This document shows positions 9,491 to 24,331 of a DNA stretch of 64,000 nucleotides, in pieces. The notes beneath the pieces are model-generated. The model was not told the origin of the DNA and ran no database searches. It saw only the letters and a list, made by a program, of their open reading frames with translations. Origin of the DNA: Chamaecrista fasciculata (Eukaryota; Streptophyta; Magnoliopsida; Fabales; Fabaceae). The stretch's first letter is position 1. Each line of letters starts with the position of its first letter. The position numbers and the translations under genes were made by a program. Location of the stretch: positions 139,247-203,246 of the forward strand of contig QANZ01009509.1 in assembly GCA_003254925.1 (NCBI GenBank). Reading direction: 5' to 3'.

Positions 9491-12400
9491 TCATGACTGC
9501 CAGAACAGCTCAAAATCGTTACTATACAACGAGCGGTCTTGAATCTCGAGATTGGCAACATGCCAATTGATAAGTTGAGACTGGAATAATTTACACAAAA
9601 CCAGTCCAGCTGGGAAAATCCACCATTCACTTTCATCCCTGCATCCACATTTGGTAAACCAACAGAAAGAAATACGGGTCAGATCTTCCCACATAAGAGA
9701 GGTCTAATGTAAACTAATCGATGTGCTTACATGCTAATACTCCATGGTTGAAAGCTGGGCCGCTTTTTACCAGATGATTGAGAGCTGTAATGAATATATC
9801 CACAAAGAAATGCAACCACCTGGGGAAAAAGATAATAATAAGAGATTCCCAACTAGAAAAGTACAAATTATAATACAATATTGCTGTATACCACCCTTGC
9901 ATTCCATTGGCTTCAAGTTAGGAAATGAAAGATCAAGTATCACCAATCAGATGAATTATGATAGAGAACTCACAACATTTATGAAGGAAGTAAGGTTCCA
10001 GAGAGCATAAACACGTGCAAGGCCTGCAGAACGCCTTGGCCCGTGACTGAAGAGAGCATTAATTCCAGCAGGAAATGGGAGAAGAATGCCGAATGGTAGT
10101 ATGAACAAAACAAGGAAGACATCCACCAAAGAAATTGAATACAACTGCAGCAGAGTAAGTAATACTAAACTAAAATCACCTAGAAGCAGCATCGAGATTA
10201 CTAAACCAACCAGATCCTGCATTTAACCCCAAAAATAGAGGAAAAAAGAGAATTTCAAATGATGCAAGAGCTATAACAGAAATCAAAGCTCACAAGTCAC
10301 AATAATCAACAAAGATACCTGATGTCCAACAGGTTTCGTATTATGAAGTATAAGAGAGAGAAGATAAAATATATCTCTCCTTTCTTCGAGCATTTGTAAG
10401 TTATGTAAATTTAAAACAGCTCCTTGTGCCTTTCGCCTTGCATAATTTTCCTCAATCATTTCACTTGGGCTCAACTGCACTCTTCTTGGAAGCAAAGAAG
10501 ATTGTTCCTTCTTATTACCCCGAGCCCTGCAAACCAAAAATAAATCACTTCAAGTTACAAAAAGAAAAAAGAGAAAGAGAGAAAGATCAGCTAGTACACA
10601 TTGGCCATCCTATGATTTATCTAGATCATAATAATATAAGATTTATCATCAACGTAATTTAAAAGGACCACTCACCAACTCAACACCCATATCCGAATTC
10701 CATATTAACTTTTAACAACATTGTTATGCACTTCATACATGCATGTGAGGGAAGAAAAAAAAAAATTGTATCACAGTATCGTGCATGTAAACTGTAAATA
10801 TTAACGAATCAATACCATGGTATTTCCTCAGCTCTTACAGCTCCATCAACATTTCCTTCAGTGGTTGCAGGATTAATTTCCTCTTCAAGAGCACAAACCA
10901 CAAGTCCATAATGGCAATAACCACTAGTTGTAGCCTGAAACCAGGCAAGATCAACCCGTACACCATGGATTTTTAATGCAGGATTGGCATGGGTCTCAAG
11001 CCATCTGAGGACAGGTCGAAATGTTACTCTCAGTCGTCCGCGGCGAACTAACCGCAGTTGTGCATTTAACCCAGCAACTAATCGGTACCATGTGGTAGGT
11101 GGAACCGACTGCAAAAAAAAAAAAAATATATATATATATATATATATTCATATACCCATATAATGAAGGTAAAAATTTAGACATCTTACATTAAACCATA
11201 CTGTAATTTATCTACGAGAAACTATAAATGCAATTCATCTTAATCCCTTGAAATACACAAACCTGACTCATCAGACTGGTAAGGATATTATCACTGTGAA
11301 GAGCGAATGGAGCCATATAACTTCCATCACCTCCAAAAAGCAATGACATCGGGAACCTTTGATGTAATCGAGGAGGAAGGTCAGTTCTTTTCTCATCTCC
11401 CCCAAGAAAGAAGTCCACATATGCCAGCATCAAATCAGAAGTTGCGGCAACCTAGAACATTACAGGCCAATCTAACATTCTTACATATTTTCAACAGAGA
11501 TAAGGATCTATAATAAATATAAATATATATATATATATATACTTAGTTGCATAATGGCATAATGCTAATGCAATCATCCAGTCTCACTAATCAATGGCCC
11601 AAACATAAATTTCTTACTAGATTTTACATTATTCTTTGGCATGGCAAGTCTATAAAACTGCCAGATTAATTTTATCAGGGAAGCCGGAAGCATGCCTAAG
11701 TAATTATGAATTTCTAACTGAATGCATATAAAATAAAAGAAATTTTATATGTCTAGCCCACTTATATCTAATTTCGAACTCCAAATTTCCAAATGCATCA
11801 CTCAATCCCTTCCAGTCCTTAAGTATAAAAAATTATCCAGTTCCCTACTACATTACTGTCTTCCAACAAGTCAAATTCAATCAACGCCCTGACCACCAAT
11901 CCTAAAAAGTACCAATGCCTCTTCTTAATATTATCTACATCAATATAAGAGGGGGGCGGGGAATCTCCTGCCCTCTTGCACCAACACTTTTTATTTTACA
12001 GAATAATGGAATATGCACAGGGAATAAATACAGATCAACAGTCATCAACTTTCTTGATTGATCATCCCTTCATCCACTCCCACTAAATTTCACAGCTTAC
12101 TTAACAGAAATTTTTAAAAAATAAAAAATAACACAGATCTTTACATGGTTCTTTTAGTAATTATTCAATCCCAACAATTAATTATAAATCTAATATTGGC
12201 AAACACAAAATACTAGTCACTTCTTATTCTGCATTTTGCTTCAGTCCACTAATTCATTTCAATATACTCCATACATGATAATTATAGCTCACCATATCCA
12301 TGTACATCAAGATTAGAATAGAGGATACACCATAATAAACACAATACATTAAGAAATCAGCAGAAAAAGTTATTCAATGTCATACCTTAATCCCCTCATA

Positions 12401-15400
12401 GAGTGCTCGTGAACGACAAGAACGAAGGCAGGCGTGGTCATACTCTGATCGAACAAATTCACGCAACCGTTGCAAGTTCATTCTTCGGCGCCACTGCTGC
12501 CATGACCATGCAAGCGGATATGCAAGGACAGAGAGGATGGTATACACTGCTCCCTCCCACCATTGATAAGCTGCTATAGCATTAATCTCATCCACAAATG
12601 TATTGAATGCACCCTCATATCTACCATATCCAATAAAGTCAAAGAACTCCATCTTAAAATATAGCCAAATAACATGATTTGACAAAATAAATTAAACAGC
12701 AGAGATCCTAAACTTTCACCCAAAGATAAGTGAAATTTACTTACACAATCTCCTGAATTTGCTCAGGCGGTGTATGCGGTAGATGCCAAGGTTCACTGAA
12801 CGTATTAGGTCCCATAAAGTACATTCTATGCACGTGACTCTGGGACTCCTCAACTCTATTTGTTTCCAGAACCTAGCCATTGCAAAGAAACTCATGATCA
12901 CCACCATAGCAAGAACGTGAGAAAGAGAAAGAGAGAGGGAGATAGAAAGAAGAGAGGTCCATATATGCCATAAGCAAGAGGTATGATTATCTTAAATTCT
13001 TATTTAACGTAAGATGTATGATAATAATGAAGTAGCAACACAGAACTAGAGATATTAAGGGTGACCTCATTTAGCGACTCAAGGAAAGGGAACGAGTGAT
13101 CTATTTGAGAACCATGTTGAGTCGGAGCCGGGCCCGGTAATTCATCAACCCCAACAAATTTCATCCTAGCAACACTGAGCACCAGTGCTAACAGTATCAA
13201 GAGGCCCATAAGGAAAAGACCAAACAACCATGGCCCACCAAAGGTGTAAATTAACTCTTCAAGAGCTGTATAACAGTTTGGCATGTGATATCTGTCTGAA
13301 ATGCATTTGTAAGGGCAAGGAGTTTCAGCAATACCACCTGTAAAAGAAAGAGAAGACCATCCATAAAAAATATAAAAAATAATACAGTAAGTAAAAGGAG
13401 TGGATTTCAAAACACAAATAACCATTAAATTGGAACTTCACCTCGCACAGAAATATAAACAGCACGGTGGGGCAGCTCATTAACAGGACAGTTGTGACAA
13501 AGTGATCTATCAGATCCCGTAACATTCTTGTAAGTTCCCGCTGGACATTCCTGAAGCAAGGAATAAGTATTAAAGCCTGTGAGCCGCAACTTTAGTAGTA
13601 CAAGTATTAGTTAGTCATGATCACAAGATAGAAAGCAATGAAGCAGCAAGTGAAAGGGAGAAAAAGGGAAAAAGCGTAGCTAGTAGTGATTTTTTATATG
13701 CTCTTTTCTAACCCAGAGTTGTGAAAAGCAGCTGTAACACCTGCAGGGTGGAAACAATAATAATAATGCTCTGCAGTAGCAGAACGACCATGTTTTGCTC
13801 ATTTAAACACATTTCCAGCTTATGGGTATTCAATTGCAAGGGATTTCAACTTTTCAGTCTATAAGTCCTATTGAAGCTTTCTTTTAAAAAAAGAAAAAAA
13901 GAAAAAAGAGAGACAAAAAGGATTAGTCATTAAACTGTTTTGTTGCTGTGCGTGGGTGAGGGCTATCAGGCATGAAACAAAAACAGAACTACAAGCACAC
14001 AACTGCCTCTCTTTCTCACTCTAGACACCTAAACATTACTTCTATAACTTCATATCACAGTTTGAAATGTAATCCATGAACAAGAATCTCCTCAACCAGC
14101 CGTGTTGTTGAGGTTAAACCAAAATATAACTGAACCAGAACCTAAATTGTAAGACTAGAAGCACTCTGATATGAGCCTATAAAACAACCACAGGAAGCCT
14201 GACACCTCCCAGCAGCCCAAGTTGACTTATTCTAGAGGGAAGAGGCCCAGAACGAATGATGACCAGTCCAGCCCATCTCCGTCACAGCTTCTGGGCATCT
14301 CACCAGCTTAAATGTTTTAGTGGGTGTTAGTGTTTTAGTGGATGCAGTGCACATTAGCCACGTTCTAACAGTTCTTATTGTATTTCCATTTATTAAAATA
14401 GGTTAGTTTACACGTTCTCTGCATTTCCTTCATGTTCGTCACGTCCTAGGATTAGACTGAAGCTTTGTACATCAGCGAAGGAGTTGTTACTACTTACTAT
14501 AAATACTCCTCTCATTCTTTGTACAGGCATCAGATTCAATATATTTCAAGTTCCTTTATCTTCTTTTCCAAGTGTGAGATTTTTGCATTTGTGGCTTGAT
14601 TATTTTACTGTTTGGTCTCATATCACACACCTCAGGTGTTCTTCATATGCATTTTTTACCATTAAATATAGCAGGCTTTGACCAAACAACCAAGAGATGT
14701 AGAAAAAGGCCACAGTTACCATTCCATTGGGTGCAAAACTAAGATGAAATCATAGTTATTGGAAACTACCTCACAAAATATACCATAGAGCCCTTTGGGG
14801 CAAGCTTTCCCAGTTATTGTTCCATTTTCTCCAGATCCACCCAGGCCTCTACCCTTCCCTCCCCTGTTATAATCAGATGAAATCATAAGTTATTGTAATA
14901 GGTATAAATGAAAATTATATAGAAAAAAAAAATGGATGAAGCTAAATGGTGAATGAGTAATAAAAATGAATTTCTTATAGACATACCCAGTATTTATGTT
15001 TCCTTTCACACTAGCAATGGGCTGATAAACATCTCCTGTGGGAATGTTAAACCAATGAAAGTGAATTCTTCCGCCACCTCCACCACCAGCTCCATTGGAG
15101 CTGCTATATCCTCCAATACTCGAAAGAATAGCTGACTCGCCAATGGCCAGGGTATTAAGAAAAATAAGTATGGTGCCACCAGATCCACCGCCAGGACCGC
15201 CAAAACTATCAGAAAGAGAAATTCCGTCTCTTCTGATTGCTCCTTCAAAACTGCCTCCATCAGCTCTTACAGAACCTTGAATGGACAAACCTGTCAAAGG
15301 ATGTTCTAACGATCCAACAACTGCTCAAGCAAACATAAAACAAGCAATAAATTATAAAAAAACTTGCGGAGAGGAACATCTTCCAAAAATAAAAAATAAT

Positions 15401-18400
15401 TAATTTTTGACTGGAACATAAACTCACCTATGATACCGCCACCAGCAGTGGTGCCAACTGAGCTGACATTTCCACTTCCACTGCCAAGTTCACAGGGCAA
15501 GTAGTCACTCCCATATGAAATGCCACCCTCAATACAATCACTATCGCTAAAGCATGCATCTCCACCTTTCCCACCATGCCCACCACCACTGCCAATGCTA
15601 TTGTTCAGTAGATCTCCTCTGCCCAAACCACCAGTACAGCCTGCACAATGATTGTTCAAGACAAAATGAATTATATGGTAATTTGAATCATTAAGTGACA
15701 AAACCTTGGACTAAAAGAAAACAAACCCATTCCAGAGGCAGATATTGTTCCATTAGACTCAACAGTAATGGTCCTTGCCCTATGGAAATGAACAACAGAA
15801 CCTTCTACAAGGCCTTCAACAGTAATGTCCTCAACTCGACATATCTGTAAAGGGAAAATATACACCTTTAAGTTTTCTTATAGTTACAATAGGATAACCC
15901 AATTCACTACACCATGAAATTTTTTTAACAAAAAACAAATAAAAAACCTGAAGTGTGAATGACAAAGACGAGTTCACATTGCAATCTTCAGGAGGATGAA
16001 ATAACTCAACAGGGCAATCTTTGCTGTCACAATTGAGCTTTGGTGTCCTGTCATTGCCAACCACATAAAAACAAGTAGAAAATGAGTATGAAGAATAAAA
16101 AAATCAACGAATGGTTACTTTCCAAATTATAGACTTACACATCATCAGTTGTTGCATTCTCCAATGGACCACGCAGGACAGAACCAGGCCCAACCTACAA
16201 AATGTCAGCAGCAAACGTGTGTTAAGAGGTAACACCAATGAAGACTTAACAATAAAACAACCAAACAACAATACAAGGCCCATACAATTAGGCTAGGATG
16301 CAATCAGGTTACTACAACTGTTCCTAGACACATGAAGAGAAAATAGACACCCCATAAGCATAAAGCTTCGATGAGTCAGGTGACAAAAAAGTTGGAAGAG
16401 TGCCACCAAGCACCAAAGAGAATGAGATAAGGGACCAAAATAAATGGCACCCAAAGAGTACACAAAAAATGAGAAGGCACCAATGGAGAGCCCATGATCC
16501 TAACAACGGGCCTTTGCTTAAACACCAAAAAGAAGCTTCCTAAGATTAATTAATTTTAGAAATTTTGGCAGTAGCGAAGAGGACAAATATTTGTCACAAG
16601 CTTTAAATCTTCAAGAAAGATGGAGCTGCCACTGTTAAACATCAAATCTTCCTTCTTACATAAAGGTATGGAGTACTATGGATAATAAGATAATACAGAA
16701 TAGCTCTCCAATCTTGTTGCATACTTGCAAGGAGACTCCTCATAGAAATCAAATGCTGAACACTACAGTTAACACAGTCAAAACTATCCTGCCGCATAGC
16801 AGGTTGACCATGAAAATTTTACCCTAAAAACATTTTACCATTACAGTCCAAGTACAGAGACCAAAGAACTCTACAGATGTCACTGCCACAAAACTTCTCC
16901 ATTGTCCCTCTTACAAAACCTTGATCATAAAAAATTGCACTAACTCCTGAATGCACACCCAAGATTCACCAAATGCACCAAATTCCTACTTTGGATGTAA
17001 ATGGTTGAAGGGAAATTAGCAATTAACAGATATTATAACCAAAAAAAAAGAGCAATTAACACATATTCACGAGGTAATAAAACACTAAATTCAACAAAAG
17101 AAAACAAATATGAAAAGATTGCTAAATTATAAATATTAAAAGAAAAAATATTGCCAAGAAAGAATAATGAAGCAATTAAATAAATTCTTCTAATTCATTA
17201 CAAAAAAATAAACTGGCCCACAGTTGCCAAAATTTCACTTTAAAGCATAAAATTTAGTCAAATCAAATATGTTTTTTATTTCACTCAATATACTTTCTTC
17301 ACTGTGAAATTGATCCTCTGAAAAAACACAATTTCCATGATTTTGCACTTTTATTTTGACATTATTTTGGACCAAACTTATGATTTTGTTGGACTTTGGA
17401 ATTTAAATCTAGCCCCACTTGCTGGGAAAATGTTCCATAAGAAAGTGCTAATAAACCTGAATTTTAATCAAAAAATATATATAATAGGGGGTTCTGCTCT
17501 TATGTAGTGTTCACTTTAAAGCCTTTTTCTATATAGGGTATTTGTCATTCTTTAAGTTATTTTATGTCTATAAGATTGTAACTCGTTGACTATAATGCTT
17601 ACTTTGACTTAGAACATACTTTTATGAATGCTTATTTTTGCATAGACCTTTTTAAAACATTAGAGTTCAATGCTAAATTTATACAATCCCTAAAAGGCAT
17701 GAGTAAAAGCACGCTTCCAACAACCTTAATCAAACAATAGGGAGAAGAATATGTGTGTGTATATACAAGTCCTTCAAAGAGACAAAAGCTACTCAAGTGA
17801 CCAGTAGAAAGGACAGAATAACTACTCACATGAATACTATAAAATAGGGACAGAACCAAACGTTGTGCTTCTATCCAATCCCCTGGGCCAGATAGATTAA
17901 GAAGACCTTGTCCATGAACACCCAGGTTTGCATTAGAATGTATCACAGAAGCCTCCTGTCAATACAACTTCACATGTCAAAAGGGAACACATCATAAGCA
18001 AATAATATACCCTTAAAGAAAAGTGTTGCTCTGTGAAGCATGAACAATTAAAAAATTAAGCCATTTTGGAGCCAGACACTCAATGCTCTATATAACACTT
18101 GGAGACCTAAGATTAGATCATGTCCATGTTCCTGAGGTGTTGTTAAGTACCTTGAGAACAATCAAATTACTAGCCTCAAGCAAGGAAGTCGCAACTGTCA
18201 CATCTCCCCCACCATCTATGAGCATTTTTGAGTTCCACATCAAGAACATTTTTACAGACATGCGTAGAGCTCCATATACCTTTTATACACAAAAACAGTA
18301 CAATATTAATAAATTACACTTAATCATGCCTAGGAAGTGCTATGCAAAAGAGAGACAAAAGTCTGCCTTGTATTTACTTCCCATTTATGTTCAATAGTTA

Positions 18401-21400
18401 TGTTTGAAACAGGTGATGAAAATCAGAATATGTACATGTCTATAAAACTTTCAGAACCACATTGGAGCATGAATTGTGGTACTCATACAGAACAATAAAT
18501 CAAGAAACTAAATCAACAAGAACACAAAAAATCCAGTTACCTTTATCACAGAATCACTCATCAATAGTTCTTCGGCCAATAACTCAAATTCTGATGAAGC
18601 GTAGTGACGCAGACCAAAGCTCAACACCCCACTCTGTAAGAGACTTATCTGTCCTTGCACCTATATAATGCACAAGGAAAGAACAGACTAGTTGAACTTC
18701 TGTCTTAACATGCAAAATACTAGTTTCAAACCAGATAAACAAAAAGAACATATACAGAGTAAATATTCCCCGTACAAACCTACAGAACAACACAAGCACA
18801 AACATAGAGAAAAGTAAAACATTAAAAAGGCAGAATGATGTTAAGTATTCAATAAAAGACAATAATCAATTACACTCACAACACCAATTAAGCTATAAAC
18901 AAAAAGAAAAAACAAGTGAGATTTGGTCATACAAGAATAAGTGACAGACAGCGTGTATCAGCAAACAGATCGCAAATTGAACGAGTCTTCAAAGGCATAT
19001 GCAAACACACACTCAAATAGACCACAGCATTTGGCACTTCAATACTTTGTCTTAAATAATTTCGCCCATAAGGGACCTCTTTCCCATTAGTTACTTAAGA
19101 ATACTCAATTTTATACCATAAGGTTGCTTTGGTGCTTGACTTCTTGGCAAGCACAATATTGAATACTAAATCTATGGCCTTCGCAGTACATGTAACAAGA
19201 GATACATTATCAGATTTTTGCAGAGACATGAATTAGTAACAAGGTTGAATTCTACTTTCCAGTGCCTCTGGCTTAAAGACATGGGTTTATTTCATACTTT
19301 TACTAATAGATTTAAACAATATGAAATAAGATATTTAAAAATTTTTGGGAAAGAAAAAGGACTCAATGATAAATTTCTCCAAGAAGGTAAGTAAAGATAT
19401 GTAGGCAGGCAAGGACAAATAAAAATATAAGTTTAAGAAATCTATATGTATGTGTGTTTATGTTTGTGTGTGTGTTTGTGATAATTACAAACCTGAACAC
19501 GGCTCCAAAGTAAGGGAACCGTGGCCCTGGCCTTATTTCGAACATAAACGTTAGTCCAAAGAGGCTGATTAGGAAAATCCAAGAGCAGCGTCTCTGTATC
19601 AGTTGACATGTTATAATTATCAACTATGAGGCTCTGAGGAACTGCATCATATAGAGTCCCAGCAGCACCTGCATTTTCAGGGCATCCAGAGCTACTTCCA
19701 CCTAACATAAGAAACCAATTATGCAGTTAACACGTCATATCATAAGATTGGAACCCAACATAGATTAACAAAGTGATCTACACTAACAAAAACTAAAAAA
19801 CTTCAAAATGATCTCTTCTTTAACCAATACACAAAAGTAATATAACAGCAATAAAGATATGTATAAATACGTGAAGATAAATTTAATGGATAAACTACAT
19901 ATAAAAATTAATTACTTGAAATAAGTAAGTACAAAACTATAAAAATTTAGGTAACAGTCACCCCCTCAAAACCCTAGTTACTTCACAATAGGTTTTCCCA
20001 ATAATTTAATCCACCAAACAAAATTTTCAGGTACTAATCACGGCCCTAGTATAGCATCCAAATTCAATCAATATGCCCTACACCAACAAACTGAGAAATG
20101 AAAGGCTTGAGTGACGGGCCCATCAACTATTTAGTGATTTCAAGATTGTCAATAAAATTTATTTACAAAAGAAAAAAAAACAAAGATCCAGTGCAGGGAT
20201 GAAGGATATTCCTTATAAATACTGACAAACCAGATGGTGGTTTCTATTTCTAAAATGCAACATAGATCATTGAAATTAGTTTATGCTTCATTCAAAAAGG
20301 CCCAAAAAGGTTACAGTTATTTACAATTAATGTCATCTTCAAAGACACAAATAATTCATTAAGTATCCTGTTTCTGCAGGTGCTCTTCATGGTGGAACCT
20401 TCTCAACTATGGTCAGTAAACAATCTTAATCTCATAAAATAGCTATAGTATTGAGCTATGATCAAAGCTTCCAGGAAGGGCAAAACACAATTAACAATTG
20501 CAACTGATAAATCAATTCACCACTAATATGTTTAACACAAATTTTCAGTGACCTGAAAATTCAAAAATATCCAGAAGACTGAACCTTCTCATAAACAAAA
20601 AAACAGCAGGAAGGAGTTAGTGCCTTGGAGGAGGTTTTCTGAATATCACGATCTTTACAACTCACCCCACAGATGAAAGCAGGATTTCAACAAAAGTCTT
20701 TTCCTTATGAGTTAGTTCTTGTAAAAGGGAATTTAAATTTGAAGAACAGAAAAAAGCCTGCGTGTGTCTTTTTCCCAGCCTGCAGCAAGTATTCAGCAAA
20801 GTATATCCAAACAGAATGAACGAGTCCAAAGCAGAAAACAATGTAAAACCCTCACCATGGACAAAAATTTTGGGGTCATCATGCCTACTAAAAACATCAA
20901 CTGAAACTCTGCCACCACCGCCACCAGCAAAACCATCACCTCCACAAGCACTTACCAGTCCACCACCAGTCCTGATGTTACAAATAAAATAGCTAAATGA
21001 AAAAGCATAAAGAGTATATTTATAAAGGAGTAGACTTAAGTGAACTTCCTTGTGTGTTTACAGTCAAGTTCTCCAATAAATACATGACGTGTGGAAAATT
21101 TTTTAAAAGACCCTATCATTTTTTTTAAAAGACCCTATCATATGATGCAGAATTGTTTAAAAAAAAAAAAAAACCATTTGTCATGTTCTCATTAGAAAAC
21201 TTGATGGCAAAGTCCCAAAAACTGCAACTAGGTTTTGTCCATTCATAAAAAGCATATCTATATGCAATTTCATTCAAGCACATACCAACTTAAAATGTTT
21301 CCTTATTGAACACATATTTTACCAAAAACTCAACTTCTAAAATGTTCCCTTACTTAAAGCAAATACAACTAGAATGAAGATTCTAACACGAATATCAAAA

Positions 21401-22409
21401 CTGCACACTATATGTGATCCAAACGGTAAGCAACTAGAAATATACCAAATGAGATCATTATAATTTAATATGACAGCACAAGATTTCCATTCAGTAGACT
21501 ATAATGCAACACTGATTAGACCAACTGTAAGTTAAATTAACCAAAGTTCAATGAAAGTAATCACATTCTGTAAGCCTTGATGTAGATGCTGCCTCCAGAG
21601 CCACCACCACCTTTAGTTCCTCCATTGCCCCCATCAGCCAAAATAGTTGCATTCATCTCAAGAAATTGATGAACGGTCATCCACACAAGCCCACCACCCA
21701 ACCCACCGTAGTCAACCTCTTTGCTTGTCGACCCACCTCGACTCCCAAAACTATCTGGAGTCTGAAGTGAAGCCCATGAATAGGCATCCCCACCCCAAAC
21801 GTCCTCCGGAAGCTTGGTTTTGTCCACCAAACAGCACGCACCCCTCCCGCCATGTCCCCCGCCAGCCCCATCAACACCTTGAGGGGTACCACTGGTCTGT
21901 GGGGGAGGGTCCCCTGCCATCGCCGTCGTGTTGACAATCGACCCATTTAGAAAGCTCGCATTATATGCCGCCAATTCAAAAGCTCCGGTGACGATTGACG
22001 AGTTATTACCTAAACTAAAATTACCAGTAACATTAACGGTTACCATACATCCAGGACTGGGACAATGAAACTTCACCCCGGGTAGGATATAAAAATTGCC
22101 CTTCCCTGCTATGTACACGTCGCGGGTGAGATTCACATCGCTCACTATCCGACACGTCGTGTCCAGAGACCCAACCCCGCCAAGATCATCGATGCACGAA
22201 ACTGACGGCGGGTGTGGTGGCGGTGGCGGTGGAGACGGCGGCGAGTAATCCTGATGAAAAAGGTTCCAATCAAAATCGGTTATCGAACCACCACCATCAT
22301 GGTCCGAATCGCTTCCCGTCGATTTGCCACACACACTGTGGCTCCAGAATGAGACTGTGAGCACGAAGACGACGAGGAAATGGAGATGCAGAACACGAAA
22401 TCGAGCCAT
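9491..22409 (-). CDS. Large glycine-rich multi-pass membrane protein, At5g11700/At5g47020/At4g32920 family
   Basis: Twenty-two GT-AG exons join in frame into 1457 residues: 21565-22409, 20856-20971, 19493-19701, 18541-18660, 18151-18279, 17830-17955, 16139-16194, 15948-16047, 15727-15844, 15428-15640, 14987-15320, 14770-14863, 13442-13550, 13066-13337, 12745-12872, 12386-12620, 11263-11451, 10816-11108, 10319-10526, 9974-10216, 9731-9819, 9491-9638. An N-terminal signal peptide (LVVFVLTVSFW) precedes a proline run. Next come glycine-rich repeats (GGGHGGKGG, GGGSGG) and a cysteine-rich EGF-like stretch (CPKGLYGIFCEECPAGTYKN), then a first membrane span in exon 14, further spans in exons 16 and 20-21, and the conserved terminus DESEWWIFPAG...FWQS. 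Plant databases often label relatives ephrin type-B receptor, which has no functional basis; the true role is unknown. The layout suggests a large secreted or wall-facing domain with a C-terminal membrane part. No breaks are seen. Confidence 0.93.
14325..14650 (+). mobile_element. Possible solo LTR inside an intron of the glycine-rich gene
   Basis: The segment starts TGTTAGTG, contains a TATA-like CTATAAATACTCC near 14500 and is followed by a pyrimidine-rich run, an arrangement typical of Copia LTRs. It lies in the intron between exons 12 and 13 and is opposite in strand to the gene. The right border and target duplication could not be set, so this is a weak call. Confidence 0.35.
21100..21141. 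repeat. 21-bp tandem duplication in intron 1 of the glycine-rich gene
   Basis: TTTAAAAGACCCTATCAT occurs twice in immediate succession, separated only by T residues. It may be a replication slip or the trace of a minimal insertion. Confidence 0.8.
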
Positions 22410-24163
22410 TCACTGGTGACAGAAGTCATCACATTGAAGGAGCTAACTAAGATTCGGATTTTGGAAAGTGACTCCTGAATCAGAAACCAATGCAATGACC
22501 CGTCGAAACCACCATGAAAATTATACGTTCGTGTACATGAATCTCTCTGAAAACCCTAGAAATCGCTGAGAGCCACACGAGGGAACAGAGAGGTGTGAGT
22601 AAATAGTAATAGCAATTTGGCAGAGAAGAAAGTAACACGGTGGAGAGAGAAAGAGAAAGAGAAAGAGAAGAGGGAGCTTTATTTAATTTTTGTTCGTAAA
22701 AGAAAAGAAAAAATAAAAAAGGAAAAATATTCCAAAACGGTAAGTTTCATGTGAACTCGGTGTTGTCTAGGGTTTTCTATGTATGATTCTCCGACGTGGC
22801 GTAGTTTGATTGGACACCGCTTATAAAATTCACTGAGATCAGACGCGGCTGATAGTTCTACATTTACTGAACTCTCACGCAGCATTTAAGGGCGTTAAAG
22901 ACAAACCCCACAATTAATGAAAATGAATAAACGGACGAAACGACAATGAAAGTGACCAACGACACCAAATTAGGTTATTTATTTAATTTTGTTTCCTTAT
23001 TATTATTTTATGTTTAAACTTTTTTAAAGTGAAATTCGCACCGCGTGGAGCTCACGTGCAGGAGTGCGAAACGACAACAGCATTGGAGGGCTCTGATTTT
23101 AGTGAAACAGCTCAAACCTAAAAGTACGGGATGGGAGAGATCTGAGTGACGTGTTTTTTTTAGATTTTAATAAAGCTTTTTTTATTATTGTTTTTGGCTA
23201 ATTAGATTTTATTAATAATTAAACATTTTTAAAGTATTCATAGTCTAGTGGCTAATTCTCTAATTAGTTGGCAGATTACAGATACTGGAAAAAGTGGGAT
23301 AGCTAACCTAAAAATTGAAAGCTACTCTATTTTTTTTTTCCCAAGGTATCCCTCCGTCTTACAGGTAAAAGATTAATTGATAGCTAAATTGATTGCTGCA
23401 TACATAAGGTAAAATTCGAACCCCCAACTTTATTTAAGCGGCCTAATGAATTCGACCTCAACTAAACTTGATTAAAGGTTAATCAATTTCTAAAGAAAAT
23501 TACTACAACTTAATTACACCCATATGTTTAGCTATTTTTAACACACCTAAATAGATTTGAATAAACCTGTTTTTTAGGTATTTTTTTGCCCAAACTGTTT
23601 TTTCCTGTTTGGCTCATTTTGAATAGAATATTTTAGCGTTCGCTTATGATTTAGAATTTAATATTTAGAAAAGCTTATTAATTATAAAATTAAAAAATAA
23701 CAAAACTCTTTTTTGGAAAAAAATTTATTAATTATCTAAATAATTTTTTAATCATACAAATCTTATTATTATGTGAAATGATCATTTTAGTCCTTAAACT
23801 ATAAGAAATTTTATTTTTATTTTAAAATTATTTTTTATTTTATTTTAGTCCTCATATTTTCACATTTATTCTGTTTTGATGATCAAAATGTGATTGTGTC
23901 TAGTCTCTACCATTATTTTTCACCTGAATAGTTGATATTGATCATCTTATATGTGTCATAATAAATAAGTTGACAAAATAAATATAAAAATTTGAGGACA
24001 AAATGGAATAAAAATAATTTTAGAATTAAAATAAAACTTACCCTATAATTTAAGAATAAAAATGAAACAACAAATAATTTTATAACAAAAATAAATTTTA
24101 TCCTATAATTTAAAGACCAAAATAAAATTTTGACCTATTCTGTATTATTGGTATGATGAATTC
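22410..24163. other. 5' flank of the glycine-rich gene and adjacent intergenic DNA
   Basis: The leader side of the minus-strand gene holds a GA-rich purine tract (about 22635-22675). Beyond it the sequence is AT-rich. Around 23350-23500 the minus strand shows GGGGGTTCGAAT resembling a tRNA-type B box and a weaker A-box-like stretch, possibly an old SINE. Between 23780 and 24130 there are iterated AAAATTTT/GGTCC-like segments of an eroded inverted-repeat element. No gene is visible. Confidence 0.45.
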
Positions 24164-24173
24164 AAATAAGATT

Positions 24174-24331
24174 GCTGAGAGATTCGTTAGGGTTAGGTTT
24201 TGCTAGGGGAGAGAGATGATGACCTTGTTTGGCTTTTGTGTCTCTTCGCTGCGCTGTGTTGTTTTCGGTTGTTTGTGGTTTTCGGGTTTTCTTGTTTTTG
24301 GCCTTTAGGCCCATTTGTCACCAAAAAAAAA
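24174..24331 (+). mobile_element. Short poly(A) retroposon (truncated LINE or LINE-mobilised copy)
   Basis: A 146-bp sequence ending GGCCCATTTGTCACC plus about 12 A residues is flanked by direct copies of AAATAAGATT at 24164-24173 and 24332-24341. A 3' poly(A) tail with a variable-length target duplication is the signature of target-primed reverse transcription. The body (TTCGTTAGGGTTAGG..., GTTTGTGGTTTTCGGG) has no open frame. It could be the 3' end of a LINE or a retroposed transcript. Confidence 0.7.

Noticed and set aside
21647-21946. Long open frames opposite or out of frame with exon 1 of the glycine-rich gene
   Set aside because: They are shadows of a GC-rich coding exon; the spliced gene explains the region.
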